Shown here piece by piece: positions 10,926 through 22,274 of a stretch of 64,000 bases of DNA. Each line of letters opens with the position of its first letter. Position 1 is the first letter of the stretch. The notes beneath the pieces were generated by a model that worked only from the letters and a program-made list of their open reading frames with translations, ran no database searches and was not told the DNA's origin. The translations under genes and the position numbers were made by a program. Source of the stretch: Galerina marginata (taxonomy: Eukaryota > Basidiomycota > Agaricomycetes > Agaricales > Galerinaceae); contig JAECYW010000021.1 of NCBI GenBank assembly GCA_023014335.1, positions 992,001 through 1,056,000 of the forward strand. The letters run 5' to 3'.

Positions 10926-11150
10926 AGATTTCACCGCCTTCGAGGAGCTGGCTGAAGCCATGCATGACAAAAAAAATCCGAAAGAGCGACCTGCCGCCTT
11001 TGAAGCCGTCCTCCTTGCAAGAAAGTCACTTCCTCGGTTGTGAACTCGGGAAAAATGACGGAACGCGTTGGGAAACTTGACCTTCGTGGTGATGTGGGGT
11101 TAACCGTGGTCGAAAGGCTGCTGTGAGAGCGTGGCTGGAACCCCTTCCTT
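10926..11150 (+). pseudogene. Broken copy of the kinase-like gene's last exon
   Basis: The translation FEELAEAMHDKKNPKERPAA corresponds closely to FQELAESMTRKDPKERPTAS in the last exon of the kinase-like gene (6897-8158). Nucleotide resemblance continues to the end of that exon: GCTGGAACCCCTTCCT here corresponds to GCTGGAACCCTCTTCGC there. Frameshifts break the frame after LARKSLP, so no protein could be made beyond that point. The rest of the kinase (lysine, HRD, DFG) is absent upstream. This is a truncated duplicate, now separated from its parent by the DUF4246 gene. Confidence 0.8.
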
Positions 11151-11304
11151 AATACTGAATGCCAGTTTATTCCAGTGTATCGGAAATAAATTTACGACAA
11201 CAGTCTTCAAGTTTCGTGATGAATCAATGTGTCAATGTATTACTATTGTCTCGTTCGCGTTATAGGATAGCAAAATAAAATTGTAAGAGGTTATTATTTC
11301 AAAT

Positions 11305-13036
11305 TCATGAACATCGAGCGCTATCTGCAATATACCGCGGCAAACAGAAATCAATAATCGACCATGGACCAGTGTCAGTATCAGAGGAAGAAAGATAGTC
11401 CTCCTCTGATTGGCCATATGTAGCTGCCCTGATAAGGCGCCCGGAGGGTTCATCTATCAATGCGGGGCTGCGGTAGCTTTCCCAGTGAAACATCCATTCC
11501 CTTCTATAAGTCACTGCAAGTCGAGGTTCCCACTTCGTCGAAGCCGCCTCGTCATCCGTCGGCCAGTTGAAAGCCACGGTAATCGCATTTGGAGAATCCT
11601 CGTGCGATTCGACATAGGCTTTGTCGATCCCGAGGGTAACATACTTGCTTTCCGGCTTCATTAACTCCACCGAGAGCGCCAAAAAAAAGACAAGAGGCTC
11701 GCTCTCATCATGGGGTATTATGAAGCCGTAGATGCTACCATCTACCCGCAAAGAAATTCGAGTGGCAGTTTTACCAATGCAGGGCTCTGAGATGTTCAGT
11801 TGCGAGCTCAATGGAGCCCATTTCCCTATGCCATCAAGCGACAAGACATGAATGGGCTTCGCAATATTTCTAGGCAAGTCAGATCCGTTCAATGAATCAC
11901 GAAATTCAACCTTTTCGAAGGGAGGGAGTCTATAAATCGCCATTGAGGAATGTGATGAGGCACAAATAACCTTATTTTCAGGGAGGAGTCGAGAAAACAA
12001 CTAACAAAAAGTCATTCAGTGTGTTGAGAGTGACCTTGAATAACAGAGTACAAACCGGAGGTGATTCCAGTAAGAGGCAAGATTTGATATGATGAGAAGA
12101 AGTAGTGGTGCGCCAATTGTAAACCTGGATAGATGAATAACCGCCTTCCGGAGATTCTAAAACATCCTCCATGATGTAATCGTCCAACAGACATAGTTTC
12201 GGGGAAATATTGAAGCCATTTTGCGTGTAAATGAATGAATTCAAGAGATTGGCGACAAGGGTTGCTTGAGGACCATGGCCTTGCTGTTGGATGTGGTAAA
12301 TTGTGCAGCCCATCAGGGTACCTCCTATAAAACCGTGAACTGGTAAACTAATTACCCCTTAACGTATGCACTTACCGAACGCACTCCATGACCGTGAGTG
12401 CACAACCACATGAAAAGAGGACCCTACTCTTGGAATGGCTTGCGATACTATGTTATGTATCTGGAGGTCTAGCCTGGTCGAGGGCAATTCCACTTTGAAA
12501 AGTTTACTGAGAAGTAGGGACTGTGGATTCGAATCCAAGTCATAAAAGTGGACATGCTCTCCACCGTCGATGTTATTGCCGCAAGTAAGCAGCCATCGCC
12601 CGCCTTCCAGCAACACTTTGCCTGCGGTGCCCAAAATATCGTCCTTCGTTAGTCGTTCGGTGGGAGGCCTATACGAATTCCATCCAACTTTACTGCTGAG
12701 TCCCCTTATTAGCAGGTTCTCCAACTCTGCGGTCGAGTAGTGGTGGATCGGTTGAACCAGCCTTGGAGGATATAACAGGGTTTCGGTACACCTATTGAAA
12801 AGGGTGGTCCATATAGAGCGTGTTTTTGAGACCTCAAAAAGTTTATTACATGTCTATGATAACCGTGTTACTTGAAGGTGGCCATTATATAGATACAATG
12901 AACCACTGACCTGGCGAGCACGAAGGATTGTTTTCCAATCCATGTGTTTGAAAATTTCCACAATGACCTCTGGGGGGAAGGTGATTAAATTGAAGGTTGC
13001 CCGCCTAATTTCGCGAACCTTTCGCCGAGTAAGCAT
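11305..13036 (-). CDS. F-box protein
   Basis: Four exons (13036-12911, 12853-12376, 12324-12056, 12000-11305) join in frame to 522 residues. The F-box lies at the N-terminus (about 18-55): ITFPPEVIVEIFKHMDWKTI, then RARQTCNKLFEVSKTRSIWT. Such motifs bind Skp1 in SCF ubiquitin ligases, with the rest of the protein choosing the substrate. The C-terminal part, with motifs such as TKWEPRLAVTYRREW and DTDTGPWSIIDFCLP, resembles the variable, often beta-rich region of the large agaricomycete F-box families. The last intron is ambiguous: GTTTGT at 12055 gives a 55-nt intron, while a GTCACT donor nearby would give an intron of only 34 nt and a slightly longer protein. The substrate is unknown. Confidence 0.82.
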
Positions 13037-13223
13037 GCTGAAGGGTGAGCCGCACTGAGGAATTTGTCGTTGGTTGAACTTGGTTCAGGTCAACATTTGG
13101 TTATGTCACGGTTTTGCTGAACGCACTGGCAGTCCGGACGACTGGGCCGAACTTCGCACGGCCCTTCTCAACCCGGTTCAAGTCCGAATTAGGCGCTGGC
13201 GGCACCAGGGGCCGCTACAGGTG

Positions 13224-13514
13224 CTACGTATTAGCTGGCTGGGCAAAAGAGTTCATTAAGGCATAGGAATGAGGTCGTATTCTCTCTAAAAACGTTCCGT
13301 CGATAAGAGCAGAGAGTTTGTCAAAATAGTAGCAGGGGTGTTCAATTTTAGCCCTTCGTCCGTTAGGAACATACGTCCAGTTTTTGATAAAATCGCCGCA
13401 GGAGTTCGCAACGTGCACTGGATGTTTATCCATGAAGTCGTCGCAGCGTAAACCCCGACCAACAGATACACAAATGGGTGCGTGCGTTACGGACATTCGG
13501 TGCAGAGCCCACAA
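13224..13514 (-). other. Protein-like frame of unknown origin
   Basis: The frame contains WTYVPNGRRAKIEHPCYYFD and SALIDGTFLERIRPHSYALM, which look like real protein sequence rather than chance. No family is recognised, the start is unclear and no convincing neighbouring exons were found. It may be a gene fragment or a decayed gene. Confidence 0.25.
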
Positions 13515-16386
13515 CCAAAATAATCATGCATCATGCCCACAGCAACCTCGTGGTCGCCGCCGCAATTTGAATATGACCATTGAACGGTCTTGGGACCATG
13601 ATCGTGTATCATGGAGAGTGTCCATTCGCTGTTGTTCCTCCCGTACCTTTATTAAATGGGCCATTTTCCTGGACACGAAAAAGAATAGGTAACTTGAACC
13701 GAGCAAAACAAAGAAGAGTAGGCCATAAAATCTGTCGGGTTACATGTCTTTTTCAACGCATTTTATCGATCGAGATTGTGGTCCTTGGGGTCCACTTTGA
13801 AAAAATGCGTTATGTTCTCGATCTCGTGGTTGGGATACAGGCTACAGCGGGAAAGTTGCCGGGAATCCAGACGGACCTCATTTTCATAAAGTCAACCCCC
13901 ATTTTGCTTTAGGTAGGAATGCAAACCTGCCACAAGGAACGGTCCGCATAAAACTACTCTTCGAACCGATGAAAGAACGCCGCAGGTCGTCTGACCTTTG
14001 TCAAAGCTGGCCCTTACAAACCAACCGACTAAAAGACCGTTATCAGGTTGTATTACCCGCTTCCGAGCTAAAAACTAGGCTGGCATCCGAGATCCGAGAT
14101 CAACAACCGGGGGTCCACGAAAGAGAGAACATCGCATCTATATGGTGTTTGTCGCCAGGTTCATTTGATATTTTATATATTGAGAACATGTACGAATTTG
14201 GCCAGAAATAAGTACAAGGACCACTGCAATCGTCTGCAAATAGTCAAGGGCCGCCAGAAGGATTGACTTCTGGAAATTCCGGTTTCTAAGTCAGTTGACC
14301 TTCGCCCTGAAGCTTTCTATCCCTTGTATCGTTTGTGAAAGTCCCCACGAGAAGCACTAGAAATATCCAAGACGTTACGAGCAAGTCATTAAGCTAAATC
14401 CTGCACGTTCGTTCTCAACCTGAACTATGGGCCAAGCGAGCCTTTACTGTGCTTCTTCAGTATAGATTACGATCACCAATCCCTGCATGATACTGTAAGA
14501 AGGAGTAGGGATCGGATCGAACAGGACGACGGCGACACCAGGCCACCTCATTCCGTAATTTATTTAAACCAGCCACCAAGCGCCGATGGCAAGCGTACAA
14601 ACCCCTTGAAGAAAACGTCCCATTCGGAAAGAAAATGATGAAGAAAGAGCGGCGCCAAAGATATTCCAGCCACAATTCGAGTCAACAACGTGCGCTAATC
14701 ACCGGCCAAACCGCGGCTGCGACGACAACAATAAGGTGAGGCGCAATCAGGGCAGCCTACAGGCAAAACTAACCCATGATCATCCACAGTTACATCCGTA
14801 AATGTAGGCCAAAATCTAGCTCCTTCAAAATTGGACGGTGTTCACTGATTCACTTCCGTGGTACTGATAAGTAGACAATAAGAACGAACAGATCAGGACT
14901 TCCTGCCCTCTACCCTGGAAAGCGGGACATCTGTCGCCGTTGGCCAGTCTTTACTCACTTAGCTCTTGCAGTAGAAGAACTTAGGACCAACACCGAAAGC
15001 GGCTCTCAGCAAGGAACTTGACATGAGGTCAGGCTAGCTCAGGTTAAGTGGTGGCGGCAGAAGTAGAACCTCAGTGAGATTCCATGATAGCTTTCTTATT
15101 GTTCACCAGAGCGAAAGCCTGAGCCTGAGAGTGCGGCACATCCGAGGTTCGAAGTCCAAGCTCAAGGTCGACGTGTTCTCATTAACCGAAGCCGTTCCTA
15201 ACAGCCTACAGTTGTAACACTTCAAGAAAGACAGCGCGCTGGACCTGAGACTGAGCCGCTTGGTTCCTCTTCGTGAATCAAAGTCCAGATAAATCGGGTT
15301 ATGGTTATCCTTCCAGGAAGGCATCGGAAGGAGGAGTTTTCAACGGATTGAGTAGCAGCGGAGTGGAGGTTCTGAGGTGGTGGTTCGTGGTCACGAGAAG
15401 AAATCTAAATTTGCCACAACAATAAACAGGGTCTTATTGTCCAAGATGTCAAGATTTATGCCCATTTAGGACAAATCAGCGAACGAGAAGGCGGGCGACG
15501 ACTCGGATAACGGCTGAGCAGAAAATCATACACAGCGGCTCATAAAATTTAAGGGTACAATCTAGGTCGAGTAAATCAGGAATTAAGTGAGACAATGAAA
15601 ACGAACTTCCCGCTCGGCATCGTGAGTGGGCACAGGCGGGGGTAGAGATAGAGGGTTATCGCAATAGATAAGGATAGAAGTATGTACGACAACAGGCGGG
15701 GGAAAGAGAAGAGAAGGGGAGGGTATACACCAGGCCGAAATACACGACATACAAATAATAATCAGTACAGTACAATAATACGTATACGTGACGGAATAAA
15801 CATCGAGGAGAGGGAGGAGAGACGAGGTACAATCCGTGTAGAAATGTGGACAGTGGTGTGGTGTTGAATGCGAGGGTCGTACTATGGAGTATGGATGCAG
15901 CAGAATGAAGTGGACGTGGGATGGGATGAACAGAGCGTGAATGATGGATTTGTGTAGGTGGATAACTCGGATGGCGACGTGGACTGCTAAGCAAGTGGAC
16001 AGGTACTCGTACTACTCGTAAATAATTGTGGGTCATAAGATGAGAGAAGAGGATCAAGACAATGCTTTGCTCGACCAGAGAAAATGAGCACGGGTTGCGC
16101 AGCGGTACTGCTCGTAAGACGGCCTGTTCAAGGCTAAATATCATAAGTAAACATGCATGAAAATGCAAAGGACAATTTCTCGAGGAAGCCCCAGGCAATA
16201 GAGAAGGCAAGTCCCAACATAAGAACAAAACAACATAGGCGCAATGCATCGGTCCAGATCCGAATGAGGACGGGGGAGGATAGGGCAGGATAGGGTAGTA
16301 TCGAGACTTATAAAGAACAAACGGAAGGGAAGGAATGTACAGAATGCTCCATGACGAGGATGAGAAGCATTGTCAAGAGCGCAAAA
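13515..16386. other. Gene-poor stretch, including the 3' flank of the PH-CRIB gene
   Basis: Open frames here are short or compositionally biased, for example the minus-strand frame at 15656-16249, which is probably 3' flanking sequence. No tRNA, transposon end or known domain was found. Confidence 0.4.
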
Positions 16387-17787
16387 CTACGCAGAGACAG
16401 GTGCGACCAGGGGCACAGACTTGCGCCTTGACTGGCGGCGGGCCTTCTTGTCAGCCGGGGTCGGGGGTGCGGGATTCACGGCAGCTTGCCAATCGCTGGG
16501 TAGGTTACCCAGACCCTAAGATGATCAAAAATTTAAAAAAAAAACCCTGATGCAGAACAAGATTGAAAACTTACAGTGAACACTCCCGTCATAGGATCAA
16601 ACCCAACGTGCACATGATGCACAAAGTTCGTCGGGAGGCCAATTGGAGACGACAACGCGCTCCGGAGATACAGAGCATCGCGCCACGTGTACAGCTCCGT
16701 GTTCCCCTTGAACAATATTGAAATTATATCAGTCGGTGCCGCCGCCGACGATGACGAGTTCGGCCGGGTCGTGAATTCGACAAGCAAACAGTTATCCCGT
16801 TTGACATCGGGTTCGATACGAGTAAGCGCGGGGAGCGGGATGCTTTTAGACGCAGGAGATGCCTAGTGATAAAACCAAAACATTTGATTGATGACGAAAT
16901 TGATCGAAAAACGCGGGTAAGCAAGGGGGTAGTATGGAGAAGAGTGATATTACGGACCTTGTTGTTTCGACGATGGATGACAAGGGCCTGTGGGGTGAGG
17001 GTTATCCAGCGTTGCTTCCAGAGCCACCCTGCGAATAGGCCGGATTGCTTGATGACGAACAGGCCCTCTAGAGCGGCCGAGCCTGATGAAATTCCTTTCG
17101 ACATGACGGCTAGTGGCGCGCCAGACGGCGGCCGCGATCGAGGAGCGACAACGATGGTAGGAGAGGATTTAGAAACAGCCGGCTGCCCTCCGATAATCTC
17201 TGCGTAAATGGGGAGTATATTTGTGTCCTGAACAGATGGGAAAAAGAATCCTGCATCAGAAAGGGAGTGAGAATGAGCCGAGGTGAATGGACGCACTGCG
17301 AATGTTCCAGACACCGTATCAGATCCAATGTGCGACTTGTGAACAAAGTCAAAGGGAGCACTGTAGTTTCCCAGAGGGCATAGTTGATAGATATCATCTT
17401 GCCAGTCGTAGAGCTCCGCGTCAGAAGAGAAGGAAAAGTTGAAGCGTTTTTCATTGACTTTGAGACCAAGTGAATGGTCTGTAAGATCGGTGCGTTCGAG
17501 CTCAGTAATGTCACGCAAAAGAATTCGGGTGCGTTTCTTGGAGGACGGCTGAACGCGGTTTGTCTGGGTCAATGGCCTGGAAAGAAAAGCGACGAACTTT
17601 GACTCACGTTGATAATGGTCAAAGCGTCTGTGTCCAGCTCCAGTTTCTTGGGCTTCCAGGAGGTGCCACTAAATGTGCTGCGCTCTCGAACATTGGCTGT
17701 GCCACTTCGAACGGGTTTTGGAACGGATGTTGAAGGGATTTTGGACTCTTTGTACGAAGTTAGCGAGGATTGCTGCTTGTAGTCCAT
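16387..17787 (-). CDS. PH-CRIB-PH-CRIB protein without a kinase domain
   Basis: Five exons (17787-17608, 17563-17297, 17227-16958, 16862-16575, 16515-16387) join in frame to 377 residues. Residues about 38-120 look like a PH domain (SWKPKKLELDTDALTI through ELYDWQDDIYQ). A CRIB-like motif, YSAPFDFVHKSHIG, follows at about 127-140. A second PH domain spans about 203-305 (FVIKQSGLFAGWLWKQRWIT to NTELYTWRDALY). It is followed by a near-consensus CRIB motif, IGLPTNFVHHVHVGFDPMTG (about 313-332). PH domains bind phosphoinositides and CRIB motifs bind GTP-loaded Cdc42/Rac. Fungal PAK kinases such as Cla4 have PH-CRIB-kinase; here the unit is doubled and the protein ends in a basic tail, KKARRQSRRKSVP, with no kinase. 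It probably acts at the plasma membrane as a Cdc42/Rac effector or scaffold in polarity. Confidence 0.8.
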
Positions 17788-19582
17788 GGTGCGTGTCGTG
17801 AAAGAGGAAGAAGAGAGAGAATATGGAAATGAGTCGATTGAAGATGAGTGTTGGAGGAAAGACTCTCAGGGACCCAGAGTCACTAGTCAGTTCTTATTTG
17901 TGACTTTTGATGGGATGACTGCACGAGGCAAGACAAAGGGGGAAGCCCGTCAGAGTAACGGTTCTGAGGAATGTATCGCGGCCTCGAGGCCAGCCCGTGG
18001 AGGGAGAAAAGAATGGGCGTTGTGGGTGTGGGTCGTTCGCTAATCTCTAAGCCCACCGAGCTCGACGTCGGCGATGGTGAGGAGGACAAGTGAGCCTTTC
18101 GCGGCAGGACCTTTTCAGTCCATTTGTTTGTCATGGACCAGGGTCGCACAGCCACCCCGATATCAATCAGGATCACAAAACGGGTTCTACCTCCGTTGCG
18201 CCATTCTAATCCCGAGTCTAGCTGGAATAGGATTATAGATTATCATCTCTGAATCAAGAACGCTCCAAGGAGCGTACACAAAATTCGCAGTTTTCGAGCA
18301 CTCAAGATTACTTCGTACTGTACTTGATCCCAGTTCTCGATTTCTAAAATTACTTATGACGGTCGTGGCTTGCAGAGACTGATGGAACGCTTGCAGGTCA
18401 ATGATGGTTGATTGATAGCCAACACCTCAATGATACGGGTTACTGACTAGAACGACGTCAGAAACCGTCAGAAACCCGTCAACAAGATGGTCAAGATTTG
18501 TCATTCGCACTGGAGACGCAGATGCATATAACGTGCTACGAGTGTAAGTGGATCCAAAATATCAGCCCGCGCGGACATGGATTCATGGGCTTGCATTAGT
18601 TCAGAAATGGTTGTTCACCTCCTCTGACATAAAACCAAATGACATTTGGAGCCACAGTTGTTTTTAAAGTGGCTTCAACTTGGTTTGAGATAATTTACGA
18701 TGGATCAGGATCTTAGGCCTCCTAAACTACACTGGCGAGTATCAAACCTGGGCGGACCTGCCCCCAATGATAGTGATATAAACTCTGCGTTGTACGGCAT
18801 GGTCCAGGGTGTACTCGAGTACGAGTACTATATGAATAGACACTCCACTCACCCGAAGCCGAGGATGCATGGCAAGTCATTTACTCACCCTGGGCAGCAT
18901 GAACCAGAATTGCAGTAGTAGCACGAGTAGCACTCTAGATAAATTTGTATTTAACGTGACGCATCTTAATTGTTACTCCTTCTTTCGAATCAATGACGTC
19001 GAAAGTTGAAACTCCCAAGTTATTTTAGCAAACAAATATCGTAATGTAGAGGATGTTAAAGGCGCCTGAACGGCGCTTATGAATAAGTGCAGAGTGCTGG
19101 AACTTTCTCCGCCGTTGAGCATCGGTTCTAAATCTGAGAGGCGACAACCACGACAATGAAGGTTAATTTTTGTCAACATAGGATGTGAACGGTGCGGAGG
19201 TGCGGCTGTAGGCCAAAAAAAATGGCAACCTTAGTGTCAAAACAACCTTGAACGAACGTCGTTGACCAGAGTAACTTGCACTTGACTCGTTCCGCCACCC
19301 GCTTGGATTGTCCCAGTCATTCTCTTCAGTCCTTTCTGTCCAAAAAAGGTAACGTCGAGGCCTTTTGCGGATTTGCTCCCCAGGAAGACAACTTCCAAGC
19401 TCCGCGACTAAGATAACTAGATTTGCAAGAACTGTTAATCAATAAACATACATTTTCTAATACAAAGAAAGCTGCGCCTAAAGTCAGGTCCGTAAATGTT
19501 CCACCGTCCAGCGCCTGATAGTTTGGCGCTAAGTAGTTAGTTCAAGAGCAGAAAACATGTCCGTTTATGAAGGTATAATTTC
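17788..19582. other. Intergenic stretch
   Basis: Its left end holds the upstream region of the PH-CRIB gene, pyrimidine-rich on the coding strand just before the start codon. The rest shows no supported gene, RNA or repeat. Confidence 0.4.
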
Positions 19583-22274
19583 TTATTGAATCGTACAAGA
19601 ACTCGATTTTTTCTGTCGAGGAGAGCATTTGTGTCGAGCAATCGCGGCCGTAATGTCGCCTCCAGGAGTGGCATCCATGAAAAGCCCTCCGCAGTCGTAG
19701 CAAAAGTGACTACAAATTTCAAGTGAGTCATGGTCCAGGGTTAAAATCGCCAAGTGGTTAGACACTTACACCCTGCAGCCCGGAGTTATGCACTGCAATA
19801 ATCCTTGTCAGCGAATCGAGCTATAGCGGGCGGGATAGAGTAACCTACTGTCATGTGGCGGCATCCACTCGATCTCTGCACAGGTGTTCTGCAGCCTACA
19901 CGAAATTAACCAGGTGTTGCGCACAGCGGGTCATAAAATGACAGAGGCCAAATTTACCTGGACAATATTTCCACCCTTCCTTCTGCATCAATTCGTCAAA
20001 GTCGCTGGGGGCTTTGCAGCGGTGCTTCTCCGCGGAGCCCCGTGTCGCGAAGGTTTTGAGGCAAGTTTTACACCACCGGTGCCCGCATCTTGGAGCAGGG
20101 CAGATAATGATGGTCTTACCCATGTATTGCTCTCGGTCGACATTCATTGATTCCTTGCACCTTGGAAATTACTTGAGCATTGTAGTGTAAAATTAAGGCT
20201 TCGAAAGTTACCTGGGACACTTTATTGTAACAGAATGCGCGGCCAGCTGAAGTTCGTCCAATCTCTGACGTTCCCCGCTCCTGAGGGTCAACTTGTTTAT
20301 GATATCCTGCGTAACTGGATTTGAAAAGCGTTAGCTTAAAACCATTTTTGATATTGTAAATAAATCAAACGGACGAAAGTTGTCGTTCCGCTTCTCGGCA
20401 AGGCACCCGGGGCAAGGGATAGGATACTGCGCTTCGTCGATTTTCGTTTTGGCGAATATCGTAAGGCACTCTTTGCAAAAGAAGTGAACGCAGTCTGCGA
20501 GGGTCAACTTTTCCGTAACATCACGATACTCTCCGCACACCCCACATTCGAATAGTTCAGTTTGTGTTTGACCAGAGACATACACGGTGCCACCCCCTCT
20601 TCGCCAGACAAATTTCAGTTCTGCGAGGTCTGCGAGCTGGGGGGACAGAATTGAAATAGGCCTTTCTTCTATTTTCGTCAACGTTTCAGGCGGACGCAGA
20701 TCGCGGGGTTGCAGGTGTTCCAACTGGGAGGACGCAATCGAAGTAGGCCGTTCTTCTCTTTTGGTCAATTTCTTAGGTTGACGCAGATCGCGTGGTTGCA
20801 GATGTTCCAACTGGGAGGACGCAATCGAAGTTGGTCTTTCTTCTCTTTTCGTCAATTTTCTAGGTTGACGAAGATCGCGGAGTTGCAGGTGTTCCAACTG
20901 GGAGGATGCAATCGAAGTAGGCCTTTCTTCTCTTTTCGTCAATTTTCTAGGTTGACGAAGATCGCGGGGTTGCAGATGTTCCAACTGGGGGGACGCAATC
21001 GAAGTAGGCCTTTCATCTATTTTCGTCAATGTTTCTGGCGGACGTCGATGGCTTGAGCTCGATGACAACATGTCCACGTCTTCGGATACTCTTCGTCGCA
21101 GCAATTTCTCCTCCGGCCTGTGGTCCGCCTTTGGGACGATAGAAGAAGAAGGCTTATCACCATCTGATTTGTGAGGCTGGGATTGCTGATGGAAAAGGGA
21201 GGCTTGGAACCGCTCGAACTCTGGGTACTCCCATACACCATTTTGCAAGCCCATCTTCAGAGAACTCGCGCTATCTGAGCCGTCCTGAAATCGGTGCTCT
21301 AAGCTAACAAGCCAGGCTTGATTCCCCGACAGGTGGCGACCGAGCGCAGCTGAGATTTCTTCCGTCACGGCCTGCGCCTTTCGATCTTGACGATGTTCAG
21401 GAATCGGAGAACCCGAGCCATATGAGCCGTCCTCAAATCGGTGCTCTAAGCTAACAAGCCAGGCTTGGTTCCCCGACAGGTGGTGAGCGAGCGCAGCTGA
21501 AATTTCTTCCGTCACGGCCTTCCCTTTTTGATCGTGACGATTTTCAGGAATTGGAGAGGCTTGGGTCGCCCATGCCAATTCCGCTTGATGCAATGCTAAT
21601 TGCCATACATATTCCTGATCTCGACCTTGGTGGGCAGACGACTTTACAGGGGATTTATCTGGTAGAGGTGATAGTCGATCTTGTTTCCCCAAGATCCCCG
21701 GTCTTGCCAGTTTCTTGTCTGAGCCGGCGCTTGCCTGCGATTTCGCTTCCTGAAAGTCGACCTTGGATTTCAAGTCAAGGTCCCCTCTGGATCGACGCAG
21801 ACCGGCCGACCGTAAAGTGTTTCCAACTTTAAGCAGAGAGTTAGGAGCAGGAATCTTTACTTGCTATTGCTTACCCAAATTGGGTTGCGTAGTTGTAGTT
21901 TCGATTTTCTTCCCGGTTGCAATGCCTGTCCCCTCATCCTGCAGCAATGCCAACTGCCATACAAAGTCCCCACTTCTAGCATGTGAGAGTTTCGATCTTG
22001 GAGTGGGGTTGTCCTTGGGCAATGAGACTGGTTCCGGTTCATCTTCATGTAATGGGGCCAATGATCTTGCCTTCGATTCCATGGGTGTAACATCTGTCGA
22101 TCTCTCCAGCAACGCTAACTGCCATTCAAATTCTCCATGGCGACGCCGAGGATTTCGAGATTCTTGGGGGGTTTGTGCTGAAGAGTGAATAGAGCCTTGG
22201 AAACTCGATGACTGCAGGAGATTCTCGGATTTTGGCCTTGGCTGCGACGAGCGCTTAAGCCTCGTCGTGTCCAT
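19583..22274 (-). CDS. RBR-type E3 ubiquitin ligase with repeat-rich N-terminus
   Basis: Seven exons (22274-21875, 21826-20343, 20306-20212, 20160-19958, 19895-19849, 19792-19770, 19709-19583) join in frame to 792 residues. The C-terminal 235 residues form an RBR module. RING1 reads CGVCGEYRDVTEKLTLADCV and continues with HFFCKEC and PIPCPGC. The IBR reads VTIKCPRCKESM, then IICPAPRCGHRWCKTCLK. RING2 reads YCPGCRTPVQRSSGCRHMTC, then HFCYDCGGLF. The Cys of HMTC is the likely catalytic residue that carries ubiquitin as a thioester. The N-terminal 550 residues are disordered-looking. They contain three WQLAL motifs, two 49-residue repeats and five 30-residue repeats, listed separately. The third exon's donor/acceptor choice is uncertain, because the favoured intron is only 36 nt. 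Confidence 0.88.
20640..21045 (-). repeat. Tandem repeat, 90-bp unit, about five copies, coding
   Basis: On the coding strand the unit encodes about 30 residues of the form LTKREERPTSIASSQLEHLQ followed by PRDLRQPRK. The outer copies diverge (TLTKIDERP and TLTKIEERPISILSPQ). The spacing is exactly 90 bp, for example 20709 and 20799, so frame is kept. The unit lies just before RING1 of the RBR ligase. Confidence 0.9.
21274..21570 (-). repeat. Tandem repeat, 147-bp unit, two copies, coding
   Basis: Two copies spaced 147 bp (starts near 21281 and 21428) encode about 49 residues each. The core is VTEEISAALGRHLSGNQAWL followed by VSLEHRFQDGS. The two copies differ at only a few positions, so this is a recent in-frame duplication. 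Confidence 0.85.

Noticed and set aside
15140..15165. GGTTCGAAGTCC, resembling a tRNA B box
   Set aside because: The flanking bases do not form a T stem, and no A box or acceptor stem is found at the right distance.
15656..16249. A 197-residue minus-strand frame with Leu/Ser-rich sequence
   Set aside because: It lies directly after the PH-CRIB stop codon, has no domain or conserved pattern, and is probably 3' flank. It also shows no kinase motif, so it is not a lost PAK kinase domain.
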